Origin: DSUN01 sp035527715
GTDB lineage: Bacteria > Planctomycetota > PUPC01 > DSUN01
NCBI GenBank assembly: GCA_035527715.1
Contig: DATKZY010000202.1
Span: 1-28,546, forward strand
Direction of reading: 5' to 3'
DNA length: 28,546 nucleotides
The notes under the pieces were generated by a model that saw only the letters and a program-made list of their open reading frames with translations, was not told where the DNA came from and searched no databases. How positions within the stretch are numbered: position 1 is the first letter of the stretch; every line of letters begins with the position of its first letter. Both the position numbers and the translations under genes were made by a program. Of this stretch, positions 6,450 to 15,967 are shown piece by piece.

Positions 6450-7493
6450 ATGGCGATTCTCGCTCAGCTTCTCATCGTGCTGTCGCTCCCACTCGCGGGC
6501 GAGGCGCCCAAGTGGCCGTTTGTGCTCGATTCCACCTACGAGCAGCGGGTGGCCGTCAGCCCCCGGAACAAGGTGCTCGACGCCGATTCGCTCGTGCTGC
6601 CGCAGGCCCACGCGACGAATGTGCTCCCCGAGCCGATCAAGGCCAAGGCCGGCTCCCATGCCGTCCGCTACCCCGAACGCGACTGGGTGGTGTGGGAAAT
6701 CCTCCCCTGGCAGGCGGTGCACGAGGAGTATCGCCAGAAACGCAAGGAGCTGTTGCCGCAAGGCCAGCTCGACGGCCTGATTGACTGGTGCCTGAGCCGC
6801 CATCTGCCCGCGTGCGCGGAGTTCGAGCTGCGGGCGAAGCTCCTCACGTTCAAGAGCTTCGGCGACCCCGGCTACGGCCCGCTCGCGGCCCGCTGGCTGA
6901 AGCTCGCCCAGCGCCGCCAGGTGGCCTGCAGCTTTCCTCTGCCCTTCCGCGGCACGTGGTTCGTCGCGCCCGACAGGACGGGCCACCACCGCATCAAGGC
7001 GGGCGCCGCCTTCGCCTATGATTTCATCATCCAGAAGAACGGCAAGCCCCACTCGGGCAGCGGCCTTCGCCTCGCCGACCACTACGCCTGGGACCAGCCC
7101 ATCCTCGCCCAGGCCGACGGCGTGGTGCGGAGCGTCGCCGACCAGTTCCGCGACGTGCCGATCAACCAGTCGGGCGGCTACGACAAGGCGAACTCGGTCG
7201 CGGTGGACTACGGCGGCGGCATCCTGGGCTTCTACGGCCACCTGCGGCAAGGCTCGGCCAAGGTGAAGGCCGGCGAGCGGGTCAAGGCCGGCCAGGAGCT
7301 GGCCCGCGCGGGCAACTCGGGCGCCTCGGGCATGCCCCACATCCACTTCACCTTCCTCGACCACGCCCACTTCTCGCTCCGTGGCCGCTATCGCTGCGAA
7401 ATCCAAGGCCCCCAGGGCTGGCAGCTCGCAGACGGCCAGGACCTCCGCGAGGGCGCCTACGTGCGCAACGCGGAGGGCAAACCGAAAGAGTGA
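6450..7493 (+). CDS. Secreted M23 (LytM-type) metallopeptidase
   Basis: A 347-residue protein with a short signal peptide (MAILAQLLIVLSLPLAG, cleavage near 17-19). The C-terminal domain has LytM zinc-site features: HH (179-180) followed by AYDF with D191, YGHL (H264 region), and the H-x-H motif PHIHF with H297 and H299. Residues about 20-165 are a family-specific N-terminal region without a recognised domain. M23 enzymes cut peptide cross-links in peptidoglycan or glycine-rich peptides in the periplasm. It starts 10 bases after the Gfo/Idh gene and probably shares its transcript; only a weak GAGCGGA precedes the ATG. Confidence 0.85.
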   Translation: MAILAQLLIVLSLPLAGEAPKWPFVLDSTYEQRVAVSPRNKVLDADSLVLPQAHATNVLPEPIKAKAGSHAVRYPERDWVVWEILPWQAVHEEYRQKRKELLPQGQLDGLIDWCLSRHLPACAEFELRAKLLTFKSFGDPGYGPLAARWLKLAQRRQVACSFPLPFRGTWFVAPDRTGHHRIKAGAAFAYDFIIQKNGKPHSGSGLRLADHYAWDQPILAQADGVVRSVADQFRDVPINQSGGYDKANSVAVDYGGGILGFYGHLRQGSAKVKAGERVKAGQELARAGNSGASGMPHIHFTFLDHAHFSLRGRYRCEIQGPQGWQLADGQDLREGAYVRNAEGKPKE

Positions 7494-7511
7494 GTTGCCG
7501 GGCGAGCCGAT

Positions 7512-7540
7512 TTGACACGCCGCGCCCATCAGGCTATGCT
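7512..7540 (+). promoter_or_regulatory. Sigma-70-type promoter of the sulfatase-Gfo/Idh-HEAT operon
   Basis: TTGACA (7512-7517), 17-base spacer, TATGCT (7535-7540), preceded by GGC. It begins 19 bases after the M23 stop. This placement rules out an alternative start codon at 7512 for the sulfatase. Confidence 0.75.
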
Positions 7541-7586
7541 CCACACGAGCGGGAGGCCGCCACCCTTGGCACAGGAGAGCAGCACG

Positions 7587-8978
7587 ATGCTGGGAGAGAT
7601 GAAGCGGCGCGACTTCCTGGCGTGCGCGGGCGTCGGGGCGCTGGGGCTGCTCGCGCGGCGCCTCGGCGCTGCCGAGGCCGGGCCGCGAAAGCCCAACGTC
7701 GTGGTCATCGTCGCCGACGACCTCGGCTATGCCGACGTCGGCGTCCACGGCTGCAAGGACATCCCGACGCCCCACATTGACTCCCTCGCGGCAAACGGCG
7801 TGCGGTTCACCAACGGCTACGTGTCGTGCCCGGTGTGCAGCCCGACGCGCGCGGGGCTGATGACCGGGCGCTACCAGCAGCGCTTCGGCTACGAGTTCAA
7901 CACCGGCCCGCCGCCGGGCTCGCTCGGGGAGCACGTGGGCCTGCCGCTGAGCGAGACGACCATCGCCGACGCGCTGAAGGCCGCCGGCTACGCCACGGGG
8001 GCCGTGGGCAAGTGGCACCTGGGCATGCGGCCGAAATATCATCCGATGAAGCGCGGCTTCGACGAGTTCTTCGGCTTCCAGCACGGCGGCCACTCCTACC
8101 TCAAGCTCGCGCCCGACGACTACAGCCCCATCCTGCGCGGCACCGAGCCCGTCCACGAGCAGGAGTACCTCACCGACGCCTTCAGCCGCGAGGCCGTGGC
8201 CTTCATCGAGCGCCGCAAGGCCGAGCCCTTCTTCCTCTACCTCGCCTACAACGCCGTCCACACCCCCATGGAGGCCACGGCGAAGTACCTCGACCGCTTC
8301 AAGGCCATCGCCAACCCGAAGCGCCGAACCTATGCGGCCATGCTCGCCGCGATGGACGACGGGATCGGGCGCGTCCTCGCCGCCCTGCGCGAGGCGGGGA
8401 TCGAGGAGAACACGCTCGTCGTCTTCTTCAGCGACAACGGCGGCCCGCCCGCCGCCAATGCCTCGCGCAACGACCCCCTCCGCGCCAGCAAGGGCACCGT
8501 GTACGAGGGCGGCATCCGTGTGCCCTTCATCGTGCAGTGGAAAGCCCAGCTCGCGGCGGGCAAGACCTATGACCAGCCCGTGATCAGCCTCGACGTCCTG
8601 CCCACCGCCCTCGCCGCGGCCGGCGGCAAGCCGCCCGCCGAGCGTCCCCTCGACGGCGTCAACCTGCTCCCCTTCCTCAAGGGCGCGCAGGCGACGCCGC
8701 CGCACGAGTCCCTTTTCTGGCGCATGGGCGCGCAGGCCGCCGCGCGGAAGGGCAACTGGAAGCTCGTGCAGGCGCGCGGCGGCCAGGCGGAGCTGTACGA
8801 CCTCGCCGCCGACATCGGCGAGAAGACCGACCTCGCGGCTCAGAAGCCCGACGTCCTCAAGGACCTCGCCGACGCCCTCGCCAAGTGGCAGGCCGAGCTG
8901 AAGGAGCCCCTCTGGGGCGGCCCGCAAAGGGGCAAAGACCCCGCCGACAAGGGCCGGCGGAACAAGGGAAAGAAGTGA
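7587..8978 (+). CDS. Tat-exported type I sulfatase
   Basis: A 463-residue sulfatase with a twin-arginine signal (MKRRDFLACAGVGALGLLARRLGAAEA). The formylglycine motif is C84-S-P-T-R88 (CPVCSPTRAGLMTGRY). Metal ligands include D44-D45 (VADDLGY) and D283-N284 (FFSDNGGP). AVGKWHLGMRPKYHPMKRGFDEFFGFQHGGHSYL is a block common in arylsulfatase A / GalNAc-6-sulfatase-like enzymes and is quoted here only as a family hint. The ATG at 7587 has AGGAGAG at 7573-7579 and lies 46 bases after the promoter. It is first in an operon with a Gfo/Idh oxidoreductase and a HEAT-repeat protein. Substrate is unknown; a sulfated glycan is likely from the context. Confidence 0.93.
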   Translation: MLGEMKRRDFLACAGVGALGLLARRLGAAEAGPRKPNVVVIVADDLGYADVGVHGCKDIPTPHIDSLAANGVRFTNGYVSCPVCSPTRAGLMTGRYQQRFGYEFNTGPPPGSLGEHVGLPLSETTIADALKAAGYATGAVGKWHLGMRPKYHPMKRGFDEFFGFQHGGHSYLKLAPDDYSPILRGTEPVHEQEYLTDAFSREAVAFIERRKAEPFFLYLAYNAVHTPMEATAKYLDRFKAIANPKRRTYAAMLAAMDDGIGRVLAALREAGIEENTLVVFFSDNGGPPAANASRNDPLRASKGTVYEGGIRVPFIVQWKAQLAAGKTYDQPVISLDVLPTALAAAGGKPPAERPLDGVNLLPFLKGAQATPPHESLFWRMGAQAAARKGNWKLVQARGGQAELYDLAADIGEKTDLAAQKPDVLKDLADALAKWQAELKEPLWGGPQRGKDPADKGRRNKGKK

Positions 8979-9016
8979 GGGCGCCGCTCACACCACCCGA
9001 AGGAGGCAAGCCCAGG

Positions 9017-10324
9017 ATGCTGCAAACGCCTAGCCGAACGACCCGCCGAGGAGCACTGAGGACGCTGGCCGCTGGCGTCGCCGCGCCGTGGGTGGTGCCG
9101 CGCACGGCGCTCGGGGCCGAGGGGAAGGTCGCGCCCAGCGACCGCGTGACGATGGGCTTCATCGGCGTCGGAGGGCAAGGGGGCGGACACCTCGCCGGCG
9201 GGGCATGGACCTATCTGCCCGGCGGCTACCTCGGGCGCGACGACGTGCAAATCCTCGCCGTGTGCGACGTGTGGCGCAACAAGCGCGATGCCTACACCAA
9301 GCGCGTGAACGACCACTACGCCAGCAAGTTCGGCAAGGACGGCTACAAGGCCTGCCAGGCCTACGTGGACTTCCGCGACGTGCTGGCCCGCCCCGATATT
9401 GATGCTGTGCTGATCGGCACGCCGGTCCACTGGCACGCGCTGATGAGAAACATGGCCGCGCGGGCGGGCAAGGACGTCTATTGCGAGAAGCCCATCTCGC
9501 TCATCGTCCGCGAGGGGCGGGCGATGGCCGAGGCGGTGCGCCGCTACGGCCGCGTCTACCAGGCGGGCACCCAGCAGCGGTCGGAGTACGGCGGCAAGTT
9601 CCGCCTCGCCTGCGAGCTGGCCCGCTGCGGGCGGCTCGGCGAGCTGAAATGCGTTTACGCCATGCTCGGCGGCGGGGGCTGGACCGATGGCGGCCCCGCC
9701 GCGGCCACGGGGCGCCCGGTGCCCGACGGCTTCGACTGGGACCTCTATCTCGGCCCCGTGCCGTGGCGGCCCTTCGACGGCCACGCCGACGCCCACCGCT
9801 TCGGCTGGGGCAGCATCAACTGGGGCCAGCACCACTACGACATCGTGCAGTGGGGCATCAACGCCGACGACACGGGGCCGGTCGAGATCGGCTGGGAGGA
9901 GGGCAAGCTCGCCTACCGCTACGCCAGCGGGGTCGTCGTCTACGGCTGCCCCTATCCCGGCGAGCGGGTCGGCGGCACGGGCGGCTGCACGTTCGTCGGC
10001 ACCAAGGGCCGCGTGGCGGTGGACCGCGAGCACATCGTCTCCTATCCGCCCGAGATCCTCAACGACCCGCCGCGCCGCGACGAGTCGCCCCTCTACTACT
10101 CCAACAGCCACTCGGCGAACTTCCTCGACTGCGTGCGCACCCGCAAGCGCACGATCTGCGACGCCGAGACGGGGCACCGCGCGATGAGCATCATTCTCCT
10201 TGGCGGCATCGCCGAGAAGCTCCGTCGCCCACTCAAGTTCGACCCCCAGAAAGAGCAGTTCCTCAACGACCCCGAGGCCGACCGAATGCTCAGCGCCCCC
10301 TGCCGCGAACCCTGGCGCCTGTGA
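9017..10324 (+). CDS. Tat-exported Gfo/Idh/MocA-family oxidoreductase
   Basis: A 435-residue protein with a twin-arginine signal (TTRRGALRTLAAGVAAPWVV). The dinucleotide motif is GFIGVGGQGGG (47-57) and the canonical E157-K158-P159 (VYCEKPISL) is intact, unlike the paralogue at 5207. Preceding it, GTPVHWHALM is typical of the family, and HHYDIVQWG matches the substrate-domain histidine region. The start at 9017 is chosen for GAAGGAGG at 8999-9006 and for the signal; the open frame runs back to 8885 inside the sulfatase but codes a low-complexity Arg/Pro stretch there. It lies 38 bases after the sulfatase and 13 bases before the HEAT gene. It is expected to oxidise a sugar or sugar derivative with NAD(P); the substrate is unknown. 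Confidence 0.9.
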   Translation: MLQTPSRTTRRGALRTLAAGVAAPWVVPRTALGAEGKVAPSDRVTMGFIGVGGQGGGHLAGGAWTYLPGGYLGRDDVQILAVCDVWRNKRDAYTKRVNDHYASKFGKDGYKACQAYVDFRDVLARPDIDAVLIGTPVHWHALMRNMAARAGKDVYCEKPISLIVREGRAMAEAVRRYGRVYQAGTQQRSEYGGKFRLACELARCGRLGELKCVYAMLGGGGWTDGGPAAATGRPVPDGFDWDLYLGPVPWRPFDGHADAHRFGWGSINWGQHHYDIVQWGINADDTGPVEIGWEEGKLAYRYASGVVVYGCPYPGERVGGTGGCTFVGTKGRVAVDREHIVSYPPEILNDPPRRDESPLYYSNSHSANFLDCVRTRKRTICDAETGHRAMSIILLGGIAEKLRRPLKFDPQKEQFLNDPEADRMLSAPCREPWRL

Positions 10325-10337
10325 GGGAGGAACCCCC

Positions 10338-12734
10338 ATGGCCCGAATCGCTTCCTGCTTCGCCCTTCTTCTCTCGACAGTTGCATTCGCCGCGACACCC
10401 GAGGACGGCCCCATCGCCATCCTCCAGTCCGACCGGCCGGTGAACGAGAAGGCATTCGCCTGCCGGCAGCTCAAGCAGATCGGCACGGTGAAGGCCGTGC
10501 CCGCCCTCGCCGCGTGCCTGGGCGACAAGGACACCGCCCATTCCGCCCGCTACGCCCTGGAGTCCATGCCCTTCCCCGAGGCCGGCGCCGCGCTGCGGCA
10601 GGCGCTCGACAAGGCCACGGGGCTCGCGAGGGCCGGCATCATTGACTCCATCGGCGAGCGCCGCGACAAGGAGGCCGTGCCCGCACTTGTGAAACTCGTC
10701 TCCGACGCCGACGCACATATCGCCTCGTCGGCGGCGTGCTCGCTCGGCAAGATCGGCGGACCCGAGGCTGCCGCGGCGCTCAAGGCCGCGAGGCCCAAGG
10801 CCCCGGCGGCGCTCAAACAGGTCTTCGCCGACGCCTTGCTCCTCTGCGCGGACAACCTGGGCAGGGGAGGGGACAAGGCGGGCGCCGCTGCCCTCTACAA
10901 AGAGGTCTACCAACCCTCCGAGCCAGAGCACGTCCGCACCGCTGCCTTTCTCGGAATGATCCTCTCGGCCGATGACCCGTCGCCACTGCTCGCCAGCGGC
11001 TTGACGGGCAGCGACCGCGCGGCCCAACGCGCCGCGCTCGACGCCCTCCACGAGCTGAAGACCGAGGCGGCGACGAAGGCCGCCGCGGCCCAGATTGCGA
11101 AGGCATCGCCACAAGTCCAGGTCGCCCTCATCGAGGTGCTGGCCCAACGGGGCGACGCCGCTGCCGCGCCCGCAATCATCGAGGCCACGAGGAGCACCGA
11201 GCCACCGGTTCGCGTTGCAGCGCTCCGCGCGCTCGGCTTCCTCGGGGAACCCGCCGCCGTCGCTGTCCTGGCCGAGGCCGCGGCGAAGAGCGAGGGAGCC
11301 ACACAAGAGGCCGCGAAGGAGGCCCTCGCGCGGATTCGGGGCACAGGCGTCCGCGAGGCGATGGCGGAGCAACTGGGCAAGGCCAGCCCCGCGGCCCAGG
11401 CCGAGCTGGTGCGCGCCCTCGGCGTCCGCCGCGACACGGCGGCCGTCCCTGCGCTCCTCAAGATGGCGAAGGGCGACGATGCGGCGGCCCGCGCCGCGGC
11501 CCTCCGCTCCCTCGGCCAACTCGCCGACGAAACCGCGGTCGCGGAACTCGTCGGGCTGCTCGTTCGTGCCGTGGCCGACGCCGACCGCGAGGCTATCGAG
11601 AAGGCGCTGGGGGCCATCTGCTCGCGGAGCCAGCGCGCCGACGCCTGCGCCGCGCCCATCCTGGCCGCGGTGAAGTCCGCCGCCGCCCCCGCCCGGGCCT
11701 CGCTGCTCCGCGCCATCGGCCGCCTCAACGTGCCGGGGGCCACGCAGGCCCTGCGGGCAGGCGTTGAGGACAAGGAGCCAGCCGTCCGCGACGCCGCGAT
11801 CCGCACCCTCGCCGAGAACGCGGGCCTCGATGCAGCACCCGACCTCCTTCGACTCGCCAAGGAGGCTGCGGAACCGGCCCATCGCGTGCTCGCGCTCCGC
11901 GGCTACTGGCGCCTCGCGGGCCTCGCGGGTGACAAGCCGCTCGAGGAGCGCTGGAGGATGTGCGAGGCCGCGATGGCCGCCTCGCAGCGCCCCGAGGAGA
12001 AGAAGCTCGGCCTCACCGAGCTTGCCAGCCTGCCGCACCCGGGCGCGCTCAAGCTCGCGGAATCGCTGTGCGCCGACGCGGCCGTGAAGGCCGAGGCCGA
12101 GGCGGCAGCCGTTCGCATCGCCGCCGCGCTGCTCGGCAGCCACCGGGCCGAGGCGAAGGCCGCGCTCGACCGCCTCGCTGCCAACGCCAGCCCCGCGACG
12201 CGCGCCGCGGCCCGCAAGGCCCTCGATGCCCTCGACCAGCACGTCGGCTACGTCACCGCCTGGCAGGTCGCCGGCCCCTATCGCCAACAGGGCAAGCAGT
12301 GCCAGGAGCTGTTCGACATCGCCTTCCCGCCCGAGCAGCAGGGGGCCAAGGTCGAGTGGAAGGCCCTGCCCCCGCCCGCCGACCCCGCGCTCTTCTGGCA
12401 GGCCGACCTTCTCCCCATCGCCGGCGGCGACCAGTGCGTCGTCTACCTCCGCACCCGCGTGTTCGCGCCGCGCGAGTTGAAGGGCCGACTCGAGATCGGC
12501 ACGGACGACGGCATCAAGCTCTGGATCAACGGCAAGCTCGTTCACTCGAACAACGTCATGCGCCCCATCGTACCCGGGCAGGACAAGGCGCAGGCCACGC
12601 TCCAGGAGGGCGCGAACGACTTCCTGCTGAAGATCACGCAGAACAACATGGGCTTCGCCGCCTGCGTGCGGATTCGAGCCGCCGATGGCTCGCCCATCCA
12701 GGGCCTGCGCTTCGAGCCCGGCCCGCCGAAGTGA
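10338..12734 (+). CDS. Secreted HEAT-repeat protein with C-terminal beta-sandwich domain
   Basis: A 798-residue protein with a signal peptide (MARIASCFALLLSTVAFAA). Residues about 25-625 are alpha-helical repeats rich in Ala with recurring patterns such as AVPALVKLVSDADAHIASSAA and AVRDAAIRTLAENA, i.e. HEAT/PBS-lyase-type repeats forming a solenoid for protein contacts. From about W642 (TAWQVAGPY) the sequence turns beta-rich; GTDDGIKLWINGKLVHSN and LQEGANDFLLKI resemble PA14-like or jelly-roll domains in planctomycete secreted proteins. The start at 10338 has GGGAGG at 10325-10330. The gene follows the Gfo/Idh gene by 13 bases, so it is likely the last gene of that operon. It is probably a scaffold or binding protein; no catalytic motif seen. 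Confidence 0.82.
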   Translation: MARIASCFALLLSTVAFAATPEDGPIAILQSDRPVNEKAFACRQLKQIGTVKAVPALAACLGDKDTAHSARYALESMPFPEAGAALRQALDKATGLARAGIIDSIGERRDKEAVPALVKLVSDADAHIASSAACSLGKIGGPEAAAALKAARPKAPAALKQVFADALLLCADNLGRGGDKAGAAALYKEVYQPSEPEHVRTAAFLGMILSADDPSPLLASGLTGSDRAAQRAALDALHELKTEAATKAAAAQIAKASPQVQVALIEVLAQRGDAAAAPAIIEATRSTEPPVRVAALRALGFLGEPAAVAVLAEAAAKSEGATQEAAKEALARIRGTGVREAMAEQLGKASPAAQAELVRALGVRRDTAAVPALLKMAKGDDAAARAAALRSLGQLADETAVAELVGLLVRAVADADREAIEKALGAICSRSQRADACAAPILAAVKSAAAPARASLLRAIGRLNVPGATQALRAGVEDKEPAVRDAAIRTLAENAGLDAAPDLLRLAKEAAEPAHRVLALRGYWRLAGLAGDKPLEERWRMCEAAMAASQRPEEKKLGLTELASLPHPGALKLAESLCADAAVKAEAEAAAVRIAAALLGSHRAEAKAALDRLAANASPATRAAARKALDALDQHVGYVTAWQVAGPYRQQGKQCQELFDIAFPPEQQGAKVEWKALPPPADPALFWQADLLPIAGGDQCVVYLRTRVFAPRELKGRLEIGTDDGIKLWINGKLVHSNNVMRPIVPGQDKAQATLQEGANDFLLKITQNNMGFAACVRIRAADGSPIQGLRFEPGPPK

Positions 12735-12735
12735 C

Positions 12736-12765
12736 TTGCCGGCGCCACAGGCCGGCGCCTATAAT
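12736..12765 (+). promoter_or_regulatory. Sigma-70-type promoter of the HzsA-like gene
   Basis: TTGCCG (12736-12741), 18-base spacer, perfect TATAAT (12760-12765). The spacer region holds a 9-base direct repeat GCCGGCGCC. The promoter begins 1 base after the HEAT gene stop. Because the -10 box ends at 12765, an ATG at 12771 would sit at the transcription start, supporting the ATG at 12801. Confidence 0.7.
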
Positions 12766-12800
12766 GGGCCATGGGCCGGCCACTCTACCAGGGGGCCAAC

Positions 12801-15698
12801 ATGTCGCGTAGAGCGATGCCTTGCTTCGGGCTTCTGCTGCTCCTGATGTCACCCCTCGCTTCGGCAGCGTCCGCGCCCGAGAACCTGGCGAGGAAGGCCA
12901 AGGCCGCCGCGTCGTCGGAATACAACGCACAGTACGCCGCACAGCGCGCCTGCGACGGCGAGATCCCTTCGCCGATCTCGAAGGCGGACGTGGGCAAGGC
13001 CTGGGTCGCCAAGGGCAACGACCATCCCAAGGGCGTCACGTTTACCCTCGAATGGCCCGAGCCGGTCACTGTCGCCGAAGTCGTCTACTACGGCCGCACG
13101 GGCTGGGTCTGGGGCGAAAACTGGCGCGACTACGAGCTGTACCTCGACGGCGCGTCGGCGAAGCCCGCGGTCAAGGGCACGCTGAAGGCCGGCCACGGCG
13201 GGCAGCGCATCAAGCTTCCCGCTCCGACGCGGCTCCAGCGCCTCACGCTGAAATTCCTCAACTCCTACGGCGGCCCCAACCCCGGCGCGTCGGAGATCCA
13301 GGCTTACGCGGAGAGCCTGCCCGACGTGGCCCTCGGCAAGTTCGTCGCGCCGACGAGCCTGGAGGACACGTTCGCGCCGCCTCCGCCCATCGAGGACTCG
13401 CCGGCGCTGGTGGCGAAGCTCAAGGCGGGCGGGCTCGGCTTCGCAAAGCTCCTCGTCGTCCAGCGCCACCACATCAACTGCACGCACGTCTACACCTACC
13501 ACTGCGAGGGCCAGCGCGACGGCGGCGGCATCTTCCTCGCCGACCTCGCCGACGGCTCGCTGAAGCAACTGCTCGATTCGAGCCAGGGGCAGATCCTTGG
13601 CTGCGACCTGTCCTACGACGCCGAGGCCATCCTCTTCAGTTGGCGCAAGAAAGGCTCCCCCTACTACCAGCTCTACACCATCGGCGTGGACGGCTCGGGG
13701 CTGACGCAACTCACCCAGGGTGACTACTACAACTACGACGGCGCCTGGCTGCCCGACGGCCGCATCGTCTTCCTCTCCACCCGCATCTCGCAGGCGGCCT
13801 ACTGCTTCTTCACGCCCGTCGGCATCCTCTACACGATGAACGCCGACGGCTCGGACCAGCGGCGCATCTCGGCGAACTACCTGAACGACTTCACGCCGGC
13901 CGTGACGAATGACGGGCGAATCATCTACGGCCGCTGGGAATACGTGGACCGCCCCGCCATCCCCATCCAGAGCCTGTGGACGATCAACCCCGACGGCACG
14001 ATGCTCCAGGGCTTCTTCGGCAACCGCGTGCTCGACCCCGCCAGCTTCATCGAGCCCCAGGCCATCCCGGGCTCCACGGCCATCCTGTGCACGCTCACCG
14101 GCCACAACGGCTCCTGCCGCGGCGCCATCGGCATCGTCCACCCGGCCAACGGCGACAACTCGCAGGGCTCCATCCGCAACGTCACCCCCGAAATCCGCCT
14201 CCGCGGCGTCGCCGTCAGCTCCAATGGCCCCCGCGGCCCCTACCAGACGCCCTACCCGGTGGACGGCACGCACTTCCTGGTGTCCCACGACGGCACGATT
14301 CTGCTGCGCGACTACGAGGGCAAGGAGCAGGCGGTGGTGCTGAAGCCGACGAAGCTCGGCTTCTACAACCCGCGCCCCCTTCGCTCCCGCGCGAGGCCGC
14401 CCGTCCGCTCGCCCTACGCCGCGCCCGAGAGCACGGAGCAGTGGGCCACCGTGTTCGTGCAGGACATCTACAACGGCCTGGCCCCCCACGTCGAGCGGGG
14501 CGAGGTGAAGCAGATCGCCGTCGTGCAGGAGCTGCGCCGCACCCTCATCTCCAGCGCAGGCATCCACAGGCCGGCGTTCGACTTCCAGCGCGTGCTCATC
14601 TCGTGCGGCGCCACCTACGTGCCGAAGAAGGTGTGGGGCTTCGCCGACGTGGCGCCCGACGGCTCGGCCTGCTTCAAGGTGCCCGCGCAGCTACCCCTCT
14701 ACTTCATCGCCCTCGACGCCCAGGGCCGCGCCGTCCAGCGCATGCGCAGCCACACCGCGCTCATGCCCGGCGAGGTCCAGGGCTGCATCGGCTGCCACGA
14801 GCAGCGCCACGAGCCGCCTCAGCGCGACCGCCTCCTGCCCGTCCTCGCCCGCCCGCCGCAGGATCTCGTCTCGCCCGAGTGGGGCGCCAGGGGCTTCGAC
14901 TACGCCTCGATCGTCCAGCCCGTCCTCGACAAGCATTGCATCAAGTGCCACAACCCTGTGGGCGGGACTTCCGCGTCCCGCGTCCCCCCGAAGGGCATTG
15001 ACCTGACCGGCGACCGCACGGATTATTTCAACATGTCTTATGAGTGCCTCGCCCGCAAGGACCAGGGCCGCACCGGCAGTCCCTACGTCAACTGGACCCC
15101 CAGCTACAACGGCCACGAGTGGAACATCCTGGAGATCACGCCGAAGAAGTGGGGCTCCCACGCCAGCAAGCTCGCCGAGATCGTCCTCGCCAGCCACCCC
15201 GACGCCGACGGGAAGCCCCGCGTCCAGCTCGACGAGCCGAGCCGCCGGCGTATCTTCATGTGGATTGACCTCAACGTGCCCTACTACGCCACTGCCGACA
15301 CCGCGCTCCCCGAGCTGCCCGCCTGCCGCCAACTGCTGCCCAATGACCTCCGCAAGGCGATGGACGACGTGTATGCCCGCCGCTGCAACGACTGCCACGC
15401 GGCGGCGAAGCTGCGGGTCGCCACCCCCTGGCGGGGCCACAAGTGGGGCGAGTTGGGTGTCCGCATCGAGCACCCGGAACTCAACACCTTTCTCCTGGCT
15501 CCCCTGGCCAGGGCCGCCGGCGGCGCCGAGCGTTGTGGGAAGCCGGTCTTCGCCTCGAAGGACGACCCCGACTATCAGGCCGTCCTCAAGACCTTTCTGC
15601 CCATCCACGAGCTGATGAAGCAGCGCCCCCGCATGGACATGCCCGGGGCGAAGCCCGCCTCCTGCTGCCTCGTGGACGATGGCGGCCCCTGCCCTTGA
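12801..15698 (+). CDS. Secreted discoidin/beta-propeller/triheme protein (HzsA-like)
   Basis: A 965-residue protein with a signal peptide (MSRRAMPCFGLLLLLMSPLASAAS). Residues about 24-165 look like an F5/8 type C (discoidin) carbohydrate-binding domain. Residues about 210-520 form a TolB/HzsA-type propeller with repeats such as GCDLSYDAEAILFSW, DGAWLPDGRIVFLSTR and TPAVTNDGRIIYGRWEY. Three c-type heme motifs follow: C662-x-x-C665-H666 (GCIGCHEQRH), C713-x-x-C716-H717 (HCIKCHN) and C862-x-x-C865-H866 (RCNDCHA). The propeller-plus-CxxCH layout resembles the hydrazine synthase alpha-subunit family, which is common in PVC bacteria that do not perform anammox, so hydrazine chemistry should not be assumed. 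A periplasmic redox role is likely. The start at 12801 has AGGGGG at 12790-12795. Confidence 0.75.
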   Translation: MSRRAMPCFGLLLLLMSPLASAASAPENLARKAKAAASSEYNAQYAAQRACDGEIPSPISKADVGKAWVAKGNDHPKGVTFTLEWPEPVTVAEVVYYGRTGWVWGENWRDYELYLDGASAKPAVKGTLKAGHGGQRIKLPAPTRLQRLTLKFLNSYGGPNPGASEIQAYAESLPDVALGKFVAPTSLEDTFAPPPPIEDSPALVAKLKAGGLGFAKLLVVQRHHINCTHVYTYHCEGQRDGGGIFLADLADGSLKQLLDSSQGQILGCDLSYDAEAILFSWRKKGSPYYQLYTIGVDGSGLTQLTQGDYYNYDGAWLPDGRIVFLSTRISQAAYCFFTPVGILYTMNADGSDQRRISANYLNDFTPAVTNDGRIIYGRWEYVDRPAIPIQSLWTINPDGTMLQGFFGNRVLDPASFIEPQAIPGSTAILCTLTGHNGSCRGAIGIVHPANGDNSQGSIRNVTPEIRLRGVAVSSNGPRGPYQTPYPVDGTHFLVSHDGTILLRDYEGKEQAVVLKPTKLGFYNPRPLRSRARPPVRSPYAAPESTEQWATVFVQDIYNGLAPHVERGEVKQIAVVQELRRTLISSAGIHRPAFDFQRVLISCGATYVPKKVWGFADVAPDGSACFKVPAQLPLYFIALDAQGRAVQRMRSHTALMPGEVQGCIGCHEQRHEPPQRDRLLPVLARPPQDLVSPEWGARGFDYASIVQPVLDKHCIKCHNPVGGTSASRVPPKGIDLTGDRTDYFNMSYECLARKDQGRTGSPYVNWTPSYNGHEWNILEITPKKWGSHASKLAEIVLASHPDADGKPRVQLDEPSRRRIFMWIDLNVPYYATADTALPELPACRQLLPNDLRKAMDDVYARRCNDCHAAAKLRVATPWRGHKWGELGVRIEHPELNTFLLAPLARAAGGAERCGKPVFASKDDPDYQAVLKTFLPIHELMKQRPRMDMPGAKPASCCLVDDGGPCP

Positions 15699-15749
15699 GT
15701 ACGCGCCACACAAGAGAGAGCGCAGAATCCCTGCGGGCCCGGGTGTCCT

Positions 15750-15831
15750 GCTCCCGAAGGGAGCGTGCGGGGTAGCCGGCGGCTTCAGCCGCCGGGAACG
15801 GGCGCCCAACTACCCCAAGTCCCGAAGGGAT
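15750..15831 (+). repeat. Composite three-palindrome element, copy 1
   Basis: In order: GCTCCC-GAA-GGGAGC (15750-15764), 11 bases, the perfect hairpin CCGGCGGC-TTCA-GCCGCCGG (15776-15795), 22 bases, then AGTCCC-GAA-GGGAT (15818-15831). It lies 51 bases downstream of the triheme gene on the same strand. A mirrored copy with the same internal spacing sits at 16163-16243. Confidence 0.8.
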
Positions 15832-15967
15832 GGCGGAAAAGGATGCCGCGCGACGGGGTGGGGATCTTGATGGGTCCGGGGAGGCAGCCTGCGAAGGAGG
15901 TGTGTGCACCGCATGCGCTTGCGGCCACAGCCGTTATGGCATGGCGCCCTGGGTGCCGCCTATGGTT

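Noticed and set aside
6420..8927. Minus-strand open frame of 835 residues
   Set aside because: Antisense shadow across two well-supported genes (M23 peptidase and sulfatase), spanning their intergenic promoter; no domain seen.
10290..12545. Minus-strand open frame of 751 residues opposite the HEAT gene
   Set aside because: Shadow created by Ala-rich GC-biased codons; the plus-strand frame has a signal peptide, ribosome site and repeat pattern.
12801..15698. Anammox hydrazine synthase subunit
   Set aside because: Only the propeller/CxxCH layout resembles HzsA; no other hydrazine synthase subunits or anammox genes are present.
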